Shown piece after piece: positions 8,035 to 16,861 of a stretch of DNA of 64,000 nucleotides. The translations under genes and the position numbers were made by a program. A model generated the notes under the pieces. The model was not told the DNA's origin, made no database searches, and was given only the letters and a program-made list of their open reading frames with translations. Origin of the DNA: Xanthomonas maliensis (lineage in GTDB: Bacteria; Pseudomonadota; Gammaproteobacteria; Xanthomonadales; Xanthomonadaceae). The DNA lies in assembly GCF_009192945.1 (NCBI RefSeq), contig NZ_NSET01000049.1, positions 27,118 to 91,117 of the forward strand, given 5' to 3'. Position 1 is the first letter of the stretch. Every line of letters begins with the position of its first letter.

Positions 8035-9889
8035 GCGTGGTCTTCTCCCAGTAGAACGGATTGCGGATCAACTGCCACAGGCCCTTGTAGGCCGCGATCG
8101 ATTGCAGCAACCAATAGAACGGCACCGTCAGCGCGTAAGGCGCCAACTTGAAGTAGTCGCGCTTGAATGCAGCGACCAGGGTGATATAGATGAAGAACGC
8201 ATTGGCCAGCAGCAGATTGACCAGCGACAAGGTGGCCAGCCAGGGCGGGAAGAAGCGATCGAAGGCCGACGTGCCGGTTGCCATCCAGACCGCGTACAAG
8301 GCCCACAGCACCGGCACGCCGAGCGCAGTGAAGAAGCCGCCGCCGATGAAGAACTGGAATCCCCAGAAGCCCTTGAACCCGGTGCTGCGGTACAGGTGCA
8401 GCGGGTCGCGCATGTGCACCAGCCAGGTCTGCATATAGCCCTTGAGCCAGCGCGAGCGTTGCCGGATCCAGTTGGGGATGCTGACATTGGCCTCTTCGAA
8501 GGTGGTGGAATTGACCACGTTGACGCGGTAGCCGTTCTGGATCAGCCGCACGCCGAGGTCGGCATCTTCGGTGACGTTGTACGGATCCCAGGCGCGCACC
8601 TGCCGCAAGACGTCCAGGCGGAAATGATTGGAGGTGCCGCCCAACGGAATCGGGATGCGCAGGTATTCCAACGCCGGCAGGTAGAAGTCGAACCAGAGCG
8701 TGTACTCCAGCGTGAACATCCGCGTCAGCCAGTTTTCGTTGGCGTTGTAGTAGTTCAAGCGCGCCTGGATGCAGACCACGTCCTGCTCGGCCTTACGGAA
8801 CGCCGCCACCACCCGCTTGAGCTGATCCGGCTCGGGCTTGTCCTCGGCGTCGTAGATGGTCAGCAATTGTCCACGCGCGAAGTGCAGCGCGTAGTTGCAA
8901 GCCTTGGGCTTGGTCTTCGGTTGCGAAGGCGGAACCCGGATGATCTCGAAGAACGCTTCCAGGCCGAGCTTCTTGGCGGCGTCGATCGTCTCCAGATCGT
9001 CCGCCTCCAGCACCAGCTTCACGTCCAGCTTGCTGATCGGGTAGTCGAGTTTGCGCAAGGCATTGGCCAGGATCGGCAGGACCTCCGGCTCCTTGTACAT
9101 CGGCACCAGCACCGTGTAGACCGGCAGGTCGTCGTCGCGCAGGGCGGCCACGTCCGCCTCGGTGACCTTGATGTCGATGCGGTGGCGCGAACCGAACCAC
9201 ACCAGCAGCAGCTTCAAGCCGAAGGTGGCCAGGAAACCCAGGGCGACGATGACGTTGATGGCGATCAAGGTGGCGACCGGGAAGACGGCCAGCGCGCTCA
9301 CCAGCAGCGCTGCCAACGCCCATAGCGTGAACGCTTGCCCGCGCGTGACCACTTGTCGCGCCGAGTGCGTGGGAGCATGGGTGGCCAACAGGTTCAGGGC
9401 ATTGTCGGTGAGCTGCTCGTCGGCATAGCGCTGCAGGCTCCAGATGATGTCGAACTTGGCGGTGCCGACGAAGCGCACGTCTTCGCCATAGTGACTACGC
9501 GCCCAGGCGAACACCGCCGGATCCGGGTCGGCCACCGCCAGCACCAGCACGCCGCCCTCGCGCCGCCACGGCAGCAGCAGGCGCTGCGCGTAGCTCTCCA
9601 GATCCGTCGACGCCAACAGGGTCGGATCGGGAGGCTGTTGCACCAGATCGACGAACTGCAGGCCGAAGTGCGCAGCGACGGTGGCGTAGAAGCGCTGTGC
9701 CGGCACCCCGCGCTGGGCCAGGATCACATCGCCCAACCGCGAATTCCAGCGCTGTTGCAGCGCCAACGCGGTACGTAACTGCTCGTCGCTGATGACGCCG
9801 GCGGTGACCAGCGCACGGCCCAACAGGCCACGCTCGCGACCGATGTCCGGTGCCCGTCCCAGCGCGTCCATTTCGCAGGTGACTGTCAT
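7982..9889 (-). CDS. MshEN-domain family 2 glycosyltransferase, NfrB-like glycan synthase
   Basis: 635 residues. Residues 20-82 hold two consecutive MshEN-type 24-residue motifs (LLGRALVTAGVISDEQL and RLGDVILAQRGVPAQRF, ending HFGLQFVDL), the fold that binds c-di-GMP in MshE and regulates NfrB. In the first copy the RLG arginine is replaced by Leu. Two membrane segments follow (about 186-232), then a processive GT2 domain with VLEADD (294-299), YDAEDKPEPD (346-355), TEDADLG (440-446) and QRSRW (477-481, the QxxRW motif), then several more membrane segments. It should polymerise a nucleotide-sugar into a secreted beta-linked glycan at the inner membrane, with output set by c-di-GMP. In E. coli NfrB the regulatory domain is C-terminal; here it is N-terminal. 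Confidence 0.85.
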   Translation of the reverse strand: MTVTCEMDALGRAPDIGRERGLLGRALVTAGVISDEQLRTALALQQRWNSRLGDVILAQRGVPAQRFYATVAAHFGLQFVDLVQQPPDPTLLASTDLESYAQRLLLPWRREGGVLVLAVADPDPAVFAWARSHYGEDVRFVGTAKFDIIWSLQRYADEQLTDNALNLLATHAPTHSARQVVTRGQAFTLWALAALLVSALAVFPVATLIAINVIVALGFLATFGLKLLLVWFGSRHRIDIKVTEADVAALRDDDLPVYTVLVPMYKEPEVLPILANALRKLDYPISKLDVKLVLEADDLETIDAAKKLGLEAFFEIIRVPPSQPKTKPKACNYALHFARGQLLTIYDAEDKPEPDQLKRVVAAFRKAEQDVVCIQARLNYYNANENWLTRMFTLEYTLWFDFYLPALEYLRIPIPLGGTSNHFRLDVLRQVRAWDPYNVTEDADLGVRLIQNGYRVNVVNSTTFEEANVSIPNWIRQRSRWLKGYMQTWLVHMRDPLHLYRSTGFKGFWGFQFFIGGGFFTALGVPVLWALYAVWMATGTSAFDRFFPPWLATLSLVNLLLANAFFIYITLVAAFKRDYFKLAPYALTVPFYWLLQSIAAYKGLWQLIRNPFYWEKTTHGISKHMEEERRAALED

Positions 9890-9901
9890 GGCTGTCCGTT
9901 C

Positions 9902-10924
9902 CTAAAAGCGCCACCAGGCGGCGACGAAGGGTCCACCGGCCGCGCCGGTATTGCGCCCCATCACCGGCTGCTGATAACCCAGCTGCCACTGGCTGCCGCC
10001 CGCGGCGGTGTACAACGCCGACAATTGCAGCTTGGTGAGGTCGTAGTTGGTCCCGGTGGCCACATAGCTGGCGCCGCTGGCCACGTCGCTGATGACGTTG
10101 GCATTGTTGCGACCGTTGCCCAGGCCCTGGATCACGTTGAGCTCGCCCAGCAGCAGCCAACGCGAGGTGATACCCAAGCCGGTGGAGACATCCACCCGGG
10201 CCTCGTCGGAGGCCGCGCTGCCGCGCAGGCGCACGGCAGCGCCGAGATCGACATAGCCGTTGCGGTCGCCCAGGCTGTAGCCACGACCACGGCTATAGCG
10301 CAGTTCCAGGCCATAGTCGCCCAGACCCAGGGCCGGATCCGGGCTGGGATTGCCAGGATGGTAGGTCTTGTCGCGTCCGTAGGCCGGCACGCTCACCAGT
10401 GCCTGCACGGCGTCGTGCCAGACCGCGTCCTGCCCGTTGCCGAGCGCGTAGCGCAGCCCGATCTCCTGATCGGCCAGGCCGGTGGTGGTGCGGCGCACGC
10501 GCTGCGTGGTGTCGCCCTGCACCAAGTCGTTGTTGAAGCCAACCTGGGTCAGATAGAAATTACCGATCAGGCTGAGCCGGTCACTCAGGCCGTGCTCGAG
10601 ATAGACATTGAGCTGGTCCTGCCGGCTGCGGCCGTTGTTGCCGAAGGTACCGCGATGGTGGCCATCGTCGAACCAGCCGCGACCGTCGCTGTGCAGGGCC
10701 TTGACGATCATCAAGGTGTCGCCGTCTGGCTGGGTCCAGGCGCCGGCCAGGGCGATGGCGGGCATGCCCGCCATCACGCCGCACAGCAAGGCCAGAGGCA
10801 CTACGCCAGTACGAGGGGAGGCGGACGCAGCAGGGCGTCGGCGGCAAGATGTAAGCGAACTGGACTGCGAAAAAACAGCACATCGCGACTGGACCCGCGA
10901 GCGCGGGACGTGGGTTAGACGCAT
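9902..10924 (-). CDS. Outer-membrane beta-barrel protein of the glycan operon
   Basis: 340 residues when started at the ATG at 10924, which has an AGGA site eight bases upstream; a later GTG just before the signal-peptide core is possible, because ~39 polar residues precede the hydrophobic stretch VVPLALLCGVMAGMPAIALA. The mature part alternates polar and hydrophobic residues in strand-length blocks (LNVYLEHGLSDRLSLIGN, QEIGLRYALGN, GLELRYSRGRG, YVDLGAAVRLRG, WLLLGELNVIQ) and ends in an aromatic residue (WWRF), typical of an outer-membrane barrel. It is the first gene of the operon, 12 bases before the synthase, and could be the export pore or an NfrA-like partner. Confidence 0.75.
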   Translation of the reverse strand: MRLTHVPRSRVQSRCAVFSQSSSLTSCRRRPAASASPRTGVVPLALLCGVMAGMPAIALAGAWTQPDGDTLMIVKALHSDGRGWFDDGHHRGTFGNNGRSRQDQLNVYLEHGLSDRLSLIGNFYLTQVGFNNDLVQGDTTQRVRRTTTGLADQEIGLRYALGNGQDAVWHDAVQALVSVPAYGRDKTYHPGNPSPDPALGLGDYGLELRYSRGRGYSLGDRNGYVDLGAAVRLRGSAASDEARVDVSTGLGITSRWLLLGELNVIQGLGNGRNNANVISDVASGASYVATGTNYDLTKLQLSALYTAAGGSQWQLGYQQPVMGRNTGAAGGPFVAAWWRF

Positions 10925-11052
10925 TGCAGGATTCCTGGTGGGGGACCCGAGAGGGCCAGGAAAGCAAACGGAAGCAATCACACTGCGGCGCGGAACTTAT
11001 CACACTCCAAGCGCCAACCCATCACGGTTCACTCACTGAGACGTGAACACTG

Positions 11053-11892
11053 TCACGCGCTTCGCAGCAGGCGCGGCAGCTGCAGCAAGGCGTGGGCCCA
11101 GATGGCCCCCCACACCGCACAGCGCGTCAGCCACCCGCGCTGCTCCGCTTCGAACTTGCGGAAGTAGCGCCAGAGGCCGCGGTGCTTGTGCCATTCGACG
11201 AAAAACGGGCGGGCGCGACTGGACACCCCCCGCACATGCACCACCTGCAGATCGTTGGCGATGGCCACCAAGGCGCCTGCCTGGCGGGCGCGGCGGCAGA
11301 GGTCCAGGTCCTCCGCATGCAGGCGATAGCCGTCATCCCAGCCATTCAGCCGATCGAACAGGCTGCGCTGCATCAGCAGCAGTGCGCCGGATAAGGCCTC
11401 CACCGGCTGCAGCGACTGCAGCGGATCGGCGGCGACCGCCAGCTGGGCCGCGGCCCGTGGCGCGCGCAGCATCGCGGCGAAGTCCGGGTCGCGTCGGCGC
11501 ACCGCTGGATCCGGGCACCCGTGTTCGTCCACCTGTTCCACCCCCAACACCACCGCGGGATAGCCGTCCGCACGCGCACACAGCTGCAGCAAGGTGTCGT
11601 ACTCGACCAACAGATCGGGATTGATGAACACCAGCCACGGCGCCTGACTGGCACGCGCGCCCTGATTGCAGGCAGTGGCAAAGCCGGGATTGTCGGGATT
11701 GGCGATGAACTGCAGACGCGGATCGGCCAGGGCATGGCGCTGTACCACGTCGAGCGTGTCGTCGCTGGAGGCATTGTCGACCACGCGGATCTCGCTGACC
11801 CCGTGCGCGGTCCGCAGGCGCGACAGGCAGGCATCGATCGTGCTGCTGCTCTGATAGGTGACGACGACGGCGGCGATCTGGACGGAGGTCAT
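11053..11892 (-). CDS. Family 2 glycosyltransferase (rhamnosyltransferase-like)
   Basis: 279 residues of a soluble GT2 enzyme. The Rossmann-like start IAAVVVTYQS is followed by VVDNASSDDT and by LVFINPDLLVEYDTL, the DxD-type site in the NPD variant seen in WbbL/rhamnosyltransferase-like enzymes; ALLLMQRSLFDRLNGWD follows as usual for this group. It transfers a sugar from a nucleotide donor, probably onto a lipid-linked or surface glycan. It lies 128 bases upstream of the c-di-GMP-linked glycan operon on the same strand, so co-transcription is possible, but an intervening promoter is equally possible. The ATG at 11892 fits the family N-terminus. Confidence 0.87.
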   Translation of the reverse strand: MTSVQIAAVVVTYQSSSTIDACLSRLRTAHGVSEIRVVDNASSDDTLDVVQRHALADPRLQFIANPDNPGFATACNQGARASQAPWLVFINPDLLVEYDTLLQLCARADGYPAVVLGVEQVDEHGCPDPAVRRRDPDFAAMLRAPRAAAQLAVAADPLQSLQPVEALSGALLLMQRSLFDRLNGWDDGYRLHAEDLDLCRRARQAGALVAIANDLQVVHVRGVSSRARPFFVEWHKHRGLWRYFRKFEAEQRGWLTRCAVWGAIWAHALLQLPRLLRSA

Positions 11893-12228
11893 CCGATCAT
11901 TATCCGGCGCGCACGCCGGACAACGCCATCATGCTGCGCGCCGCCGACGTGGCGGCGGGCGACGCCAGCGGGCATACTGCGCGCCCCGGCGCCGCCCCTG
12001 GTAGCGACCGACTGCGCCCTGGGCGCCTTTCCGACCCTTCCGAGATGTCAGCCCGCGACCTTCCGGTAACGCGCTGCCCCTGTATTCCCCGCGTCGTGTC
12101 CCGCTGATGGGATGGACGGCGCCACGACGGCCCGGCAGCGCCGTCCTCGTCCCAGCCGGTGCCAGCACCGGGTCCGCGCCGTCACCCTGGCCATCCTGGT
12201 CTATACCACTCTCCGGCGAGGTGGGCGT
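11893..12228. other. Divergent intergenic region between glycosyltransferase and kinase genes
   Basis: 336 bases, GC-rich, with promoters for both directions presumably inside. I compared it with the conserved cores of TPP and cobalamin riboswitches because a vitamin-type uptake set follows, and found neither. Confidence 0.4.
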
Positions 12229-13386
12229 ATGAGCGCCCCGCATCAGGTCCATGGCATGGGCTGGACGCCGGCTGCGCCGGATTGGCCGGCCTTGACCCAC
12301 GCCGAGATCGCGCAGGTGCTGCAGGCCTTCCCGCAACTGGCGCCAGTCGGCGCCGCGCAATGGCATAGCGCACGGCCGTTCTCGGCAGCCGCGCGCGTGG
12401 ACACTGCGGCGGGAGCGGTCATCGTCAAACGCCACCATCTGCGTGTGCGCGATGCCGCCGCGCTGGACGAAGAGCATCGCTTCATGGCGCACCTCCGCGC
12501 GGCCGGAGCGCCAGTGGTGGAGGTGCTGTCCACCGCCGATGGGCGCACCGCGCTGCCGCTGGCGAGCTGGACCTATGAAGTGCAGCGACTGGGCGAGGGC
12601 GTCGACCTGTACCGCGATGCGCTGTCGTGGACCGCATTCCAGCAGGCGCAGCACGCGCACGCCGCCGGCCAGGCGCTGGCCCGGCTGCACGCCGCCGCGC
12701 GGGGCTTCGCCGCGCCTGCTCGCCACACCACCGTGCTGGTGGCCAACCTGCGGCTGTTTATGCAGCGCGACCCACTGCAGGCACTGAGCGAGGCCTTGCC
12801 GACCCGTCCGGCACTGGCGGCCGCGCTACACGCGCGGCGGTGGCGCCAGGATCTGGCCACCCACCTGATGCCCTGGCATGCGCAGGCGTGGCCGCTGCTG
12901 TCGCGCCCGAATGCGCTGCCTCCGCTGTGGACGCATGGCGACTGGCACGCGTCCAATCTGCTGTGGCAGCAACGCGACGGCCACGCCGATGTCAGCGCGG
13001 TGTTCGACTTCGGTCTGGCCGACCGCACCTGCGCGCTGTTCGATCTGGCCACCGCCATCGAGCGCAACCTGATCCCCTGGCTGGCGTTGGACCTCGGCCA
13101 GCGCGCGCCACCGCACCTGGACCAGCTCGATGCACTGCTGGACGGCTATGCGCTCGTGCAACCGCTCGATGCTGCCCAGTTGCAGTGCCTGGCTGCGCTG
13201 CTGCCACTGGTGCACGCCGATTTCGCGCTGAGCGAACTGGCCTATTTCACCGCCATTACCGGCTCGACCGAGAACGCCGAGCTGGCCTATCACCGCTATT
13301 TGCTCGGTCACGCGGACTGGTTCGCCAGCGCCGATGGCCAGCGTTTGCTCGAACGGCTGCATGCGCGTGCGCGCTGCCTGCCGTAG
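12229..13386 (+). CDS. APH-family small-molecule kinase (phosphotransferase)
   Basis: 385 residues of the aminoglycoside-phosphotransferase/choline-kinase fold. The catalytic loop is HGDWHASNLLW and the metal-binding loop FDFGLADR; the N-terminal lobe has VIVKRHH with the ATP-contacting Lys. The start at 12229 is chosen for GAGGTGG just upstream; the frame is open further up but not convincing. Despite the family name these enzymes phosphorylate diverse hydroxyl compounds, including thiamine (ThiK) and choline. It is first in a row with a TonB-dependent receptor 34 bases downstream and a PnuC-type transporter, so it probably traps the imported compound by phosphorylation. The substrate is not known. 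Confidence 0.82.
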   Translation: MSAPHQVHGMGWTPAAPDWPALTHAEIAQVLQAFPQLAPVGAAQWHSARPFSAAARVDTAAGAVIVKRHHLRVRDAAALDEEHRFMAHLRAAGAPVVEVLSTADGRTALPLASWTYEVQRLGEGVDLYRDALSWTAFQQAQHAHAAGQALARLHAAARGFAAPARHTTVLVANLRLFMQRDPLQALSEALPTRPALAAALHARRWRQDLATHLMPWHAQAWPLLSRPNALPPLWTHGDWHASNLLWQQRDGHADVSAVFDFGLADRTCALFDLATAIERNLIPWLALDLGQRAPPHLDQLDALLDGYALVQPLDAAQLQCLAALLPLVHADFALSELAYFTAITGSTENAELAYHRYLLGHADWFASADGQRLLERLHARARCLP

Positions 13387-13420
13387 CTGCCGTCCTTTCC
13401 TTTTCGCCCGAGTCGTCCGC

Positions 13421-15586
13421 ATGTCCCATCCCCGCCCTGCCCCGTGTTGCCATCCTCTCGCCCTGTCCCTGCTGGCCGGCCTGTCCGTGCCGGCGTTGGC
13501 ACAGCAAACCCCAGCGCAAACCGCGATCGAGCTGGATGCAGTCACTGTGCGCGGCGAGCGCAGCGATCCGACCACAGCGCTCGGCGGCTTCGGTAGCAGT
13601 CGCCTGCTGGATGCGCCAGCATCGATCGCCGTCATCGACCGCCAGCAGCTACTCGATCGGCAAGCGCGCGTGCTCAGTGAGGTGTTGCGCGCCGATGCCT
13701 CGGCAGGCGACGCCTATGCGCCGATCGGCTACTACGAAAATTTCCTGCTACGCGGCTATTCGCTCAATGCGGCCAATAGTTACCGCATCAACGGTTTGAG
13801 TGCGGTGGGCGAGCAATCGATCGCGCTGGAGAACAAGCAGCAGGTGCAGATCCTCAAGGGCCTGGCCGGGCTGCAGAGCGGCGTCAACGAGCCGGCCGGA
13901 TTGATCGACTACCGCACCAAGCGTCCCGAACGTGTTCGCAGTCTGACGCTGGGCACCGACGAACAGGGCTCGCGCTATCTGGCCACCGATCTGGGCGACT
14001 GGTTCGGCACCGAACGCACCCTGGGCCTGCGTGTGAACGCCGCGCGCGAGGACATCCACAGCTATGTCGAACACGCCGACGGCTACCGCAATTTCCTCTC
14101 GCTGGCCGGCGACTGGAAGCCCAGCGCACAAACGCTGCTGCAGCTGGACGTGGACTATCAGCATCGCCAGCAGCGTTCGGTGCCCGGCTATGCGCTGCTC
14201 GGTGGAACCGACGTCCCGCAGGCGATCGACGTGCATCGCCTGCTCGGCTATCAACCCTGGTCGCGCCCGGTGGAGATGGACTCGCTCAACACGCAGCTGC
14301 GCTATGCCCATCAGTTCAACGAAGCCTGGCGCGCCAGCGTGGAGGCGGCACGCAGCCGTGCCACGATCAACGACTTCTCTGCGTTCGCCTGGGGCTGCTA
14401 CGGGGCACCCAGCTGCGCCGGCATCGTCACCCCGAACTTCTTCAGCGCGCAGGGCGAATACGACATCTACGACTATCGCAGCCCTGACGACACCCGCGTG
14501 CACGACCAGGTGCGCGCCACGCTCGAGGGTCGCTTCGCCACCGGCTCGCTGCAGCATCAACTCACGGCAGGCGTGGACTGGTTGCGGCGGACGGTCGATC
14601 GCTATGGCTCGGTCAACGCATTCATCGGCAGTGGCCGCATCGATCGCGATCCGGACGTGTTCGCACCCACCGACGTGCCGCTAGGCCCCAAGCAGCGGCG
14701 CCTGGATAGCCGCCAACGCGCACTGGTACTGGCCGACCGCATCGGTCTGGACTCGCAGTGGGAACTGGCGCTGGGCGCACGCTACCTGCGTCTGGACGAA
14801 CGCGCATTCGATGGTGACGGCCTGCTGCAGCGGCGCACTCGCAAGGATGCCGTGTTGCCGCAGGCAGCACTGCTGTTCAAGCCGCAAGCGCAGACCACGC
14901 TCTACGCCAGCTACGCCAAGAGCCTGGCTGCCGGCGGCACCGCGCCCTGGTTCGCCGACAATGCCGACACCATCCTGCCGCCCACCAACGCCTACCAGCT
15001 GGAAACCGGCGCCAAGCTCGAGCTGGATGGACTGCGGCTGGGCGCGGCAGTGTTCGACATCCGCCAGGCCTATCAGTTCACCCAGCCGCAGCCTGACGGT
15101 GGCCTGCTGTACCTGCAGCAGGGCCAGTTGCACAACCGTGGCCTGGAACTGTCGGCCGATGGCGCCGCAACCGCGCAGCTGCGGCTATTCGCCAGCGTTG
15201 CGGCAATCCGTGCGCGCGCCGAGAACACCGGGTTCGCGGCTTACCAGGACCACCAGGCGATCAACGTCCCGCGCTTGCGTGCCAGCCTGCAGGCCGACTA
15301 CCGCGTCGCCGCCATCGACGGGCTGGCGCTGCTGGCGGGCGTGCAGTACAGCGACCGCAAGTTCGCCGACCGTCTCGGCAATACCAGCGTACCGGCCTAT
15401 GCCGTGGCCAATCTCGGTGCCCGTTACGCCACTGCCGTCGGCGGCCTGGCCACGACCTGGCGGCTCAGCGTGGATAACCTGTTCGATCGTCGCTACTGGC
15501 GCGACGCCGGCGAGTACCTGGGCGATGCCTATCTGTTCCCGGGCGCGCCACGCACCGCACGGTTGACGGTGCAGGTGGATTTTTGA
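13421..15586 (+). CDS. TonB-dependent outer-membrane receptor
   Basis: 721 residues: signal peptide ending PALAQQ, a TonB-box-like segment IELDAVTVRGERS, a plug domain (SIAVIDRQQLLDRQARVLSE, ENFLLRGYSLNAAN, GLAGLQSGVNEPAGLIDY) and a barrel ending in LTVQVDF with the terminal Phe. It is of the siderophore-receptor-like class by overall layout. Its neighbours are not iron genes but an APH-type kinase and a PnuC-family transporter, which argues for uptake of a vitamin or nucleoside-like compound across the outer membrane with energy from TonB. The three 179-bp repeats lie between its stop and pnuC. Confidence 0.9.
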   Translation: MSHPRPAPCCHPLALSLLAGLSVPALAQQTPAQTAIELDAVTVRGERSDPTTALGGFGSSRLLDAPASIAVIDRQQLLDRQARVLSEVLRADASAGDAYAPIGYYENFLLRGYSLNAANSYRINGLSAVGEQSIALENKQQVQILKGLAGLQSGVNEPAGLIDYRTKRPERVRSLTLGTDEQGSRYLATDLGDWFGTERTLGLRVNAAREDIHSYVEHADGYRNFLSLAGDWKPSAQTLLQLDVDYQHRQQRSVPGYALLGGTDVPQAIDVHRLLGYQPWSRPVEMDSLNTQLRYAHQFNEAWRASVEAARSRATINDFSAFAWGCYGAPSCAGIVTPNFFSAQGEYDIYDYRSPDDTRVHDQVRATLEGRFATGSLQHQLTAGVDWLRRTVDRYGSVNAFIGSGRIDRDPDVFAPTDVPLGPKQRRLDSRQRALVLADRIGLDSQWELALGARYLRLDERAFDGDGLLQRRTRKDAVLPQAALLFKPQAQTTLYASYAKSLAAGGTAPWFADNADTILPPTNAYQLETGAKLELDGLRLGAAVFDIRQAYQFTQPQPDGGLLYLQQGQLHNRGLELSADGAATAQLRLFASVAAIRARAENTGFAAYQDHQAINVPRLRASLQADYRVAAIDGLALLAGVQYSDRKFADRLGNTSVPAYAVANLGARYATAVGGLATTWRLSVDNLFDRRYWRDAGEYLGDAYLFPGAPRTARLTVQVDF

Positions 15587-15600
15587 TCGCTGCTACCCCC

Positions 15601-16158
15601 CATCCGCCCTTCGGGCACCTTCCCCCGCAAGCGGGGGAAGGGCGCAGTGCTGGTGCGGTGAGGACCACTCGCTTGCAGGGCGATCCGCCACCACAGAGAC
15701 ACGCGCCGTTGCCTTCTCCCGCCAGCGGGAGTGGGTGGTGCGCAGGGTGATGACTGACCGGCAGCCGCACGCTCGCCCCCATCCGCCCGTCGGGCACCTT
15801 CGCCCGCCAGCGGGGGAAGGGCGCAGTGCTGGTGCGGTGAGGGCCACTCGCTTGCAGGGCGATCCGCCACCACAGAGACACGCGCCGTTGCCTTCTCCCG
15901 CCAGCGGGAGTGGGTGGTGCGCAGGGTGATGACTGACCGGCAGCCGCACGCTCGCCCCCATCCGCCCGTCGGGTACCTTCCCCCGCCAGCGGGGGAAGGG
16001 CGCAATGCTGGTGCGGTGAGGGCCACTCGCTTGCAGGGCGATCCGCCACCACAGAGACACGCGCTGTTGCCTTCTCCCGCCAGCGGGAGTGGGTGGTGCG
16101 CAGGGTGATGACTGACCGGCAGCCGCACGCTCGCCCCCATCCATTCTTCGGGCATCTT
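15601..16158. repeat. Three tandem 179-bp repeats plus a partial fourth copy
   Basis: Units start at 15601, 15780 and 15959, each exactly 179 bases; a diverging fragment of a fourth begins at 16138. The copies differ at only a few positions. Each unit carries two hairpins, one around CCCCCGC...GCGGGGG and one around CTCCCGC...GCGGGAG, related to the palindromic intergenic repeats common in xanthomonads. Minus-strand frames through the array stay open only because the repeat is GC-rich; they are not taken as genes. The array sits between the receptor and pnuC and may affect read-through. Confidence 0.92.
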
Positions 16159-16232
16159 CCCAAGGACGCCGGAATCCGCTCCAAGACGCAGCATCGCCTT
16201 TACCCAACTCTCCACTTTCCACCAGGCCTCGC

Positions 16233-16808
16233 ATGACCCTGCTCGAATCCATCGCCGTCGTGATCAACCTGCTGGGCGTGTGGCTGACCGCACGCCGCAT
16301 CCGCTGGTGCTGGCCGGTGGGCGTCGTGGCGGTCGCGCTGTACGCATGGCTGTTCTACCGCTGGAAGCTGTACTCGGACATGCTGCTGCAAGGCGTCTAC
16401 CTGCTGACGCAGCTCTACGGTTGGTGGCAGTGGCAACGTGGCCTGGCGGCGGACCAGCGTATTCGCCCGCTGCCACTGCCGCGCACGGAAGGATGGCTGT
16501 CGCTGATCGCCGGCACCGTCCTGGCCACCGGCCTGGGGGCCTATATGCACTTCCGCACCGACGCCGCATTGCCGTGGCTGGACGCGGCACTGGCCAGCTT
16601 CAGCCTGGTCGCCACCGTCTGGGCCGCGCGCCGACGCATCGCCAATTGGCCGCTGTGGATCGTGCTCGACTGCGTCTACGTCGGCGTCTTTCTCGCCAAA
16701 GGGCTGTATCCGACCGCCGCGTTGTACGCCGGCTTCGTGGCCCTGGCGGCCTACGGCTGGCGCAGTTGGCACGCCCAGCGCAACCTGATGGCCGCTGGCA
16801 CGCACTGA
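16233..16808 (+). CDS. pnuC: PnuC-family vitamin precursor transporter
   Basis: 191 residues with about seven membrane segments. The PnuC signature is clear: YRWKLYSDMLLQGVY followed by YGWWQWQRG, and later YAGFVALAAYGWRSW. PnuC proteins are facilitators for nicotinamide riboside, thiamine (PnuT) or riboflavin (PnuX); uptake is driven by phosphorylation inside the cell. The kinase two genes upstream fits that scheme. With the TonB-dependent receptor this gives an outer- and inner-membrane route for one compound; thiamine or a nucleoside is most plausible, but the sequence does not decide. Confidence 0.88.
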   Translation: MTLLESIAVVINLLGVWLTARRIRWCWPVGVVAVALYAWLFYRWKLYSDMLLQGVYLLTQLYGWWQWQRGLAADQRIRPLPLPRTEGWLSLIAGTVLATGLGAYMHFRTDAALPWLDAALASFSLVATVWAARRRIANWPLWIVLDCVYVGVFLAKGLYPTAALYAGFVALAAYGWRSWHAQRNLMAAGTH

Positions 16809-16861
16809 CAGGATGCCACCGTTGGGTGGTTCTTCTTTACCATCGCTGCCTTCCCACCTGG

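Noticed and set aside
11893..12228. Possible TPP or cobalamin riboswitch before the kinase-receptor-PnuC set.
   Set aside because: The conserved CUGAGA and AUCUGG-type cores of TPP aptamers and the B12 box are absent.
15465..16300. Overlapping minus-strand frames through the 179-bp repeats.
   Set aside because: They repeat the same peptide three times only because the DNA is tandemly repeated, and are tied to no start signal.
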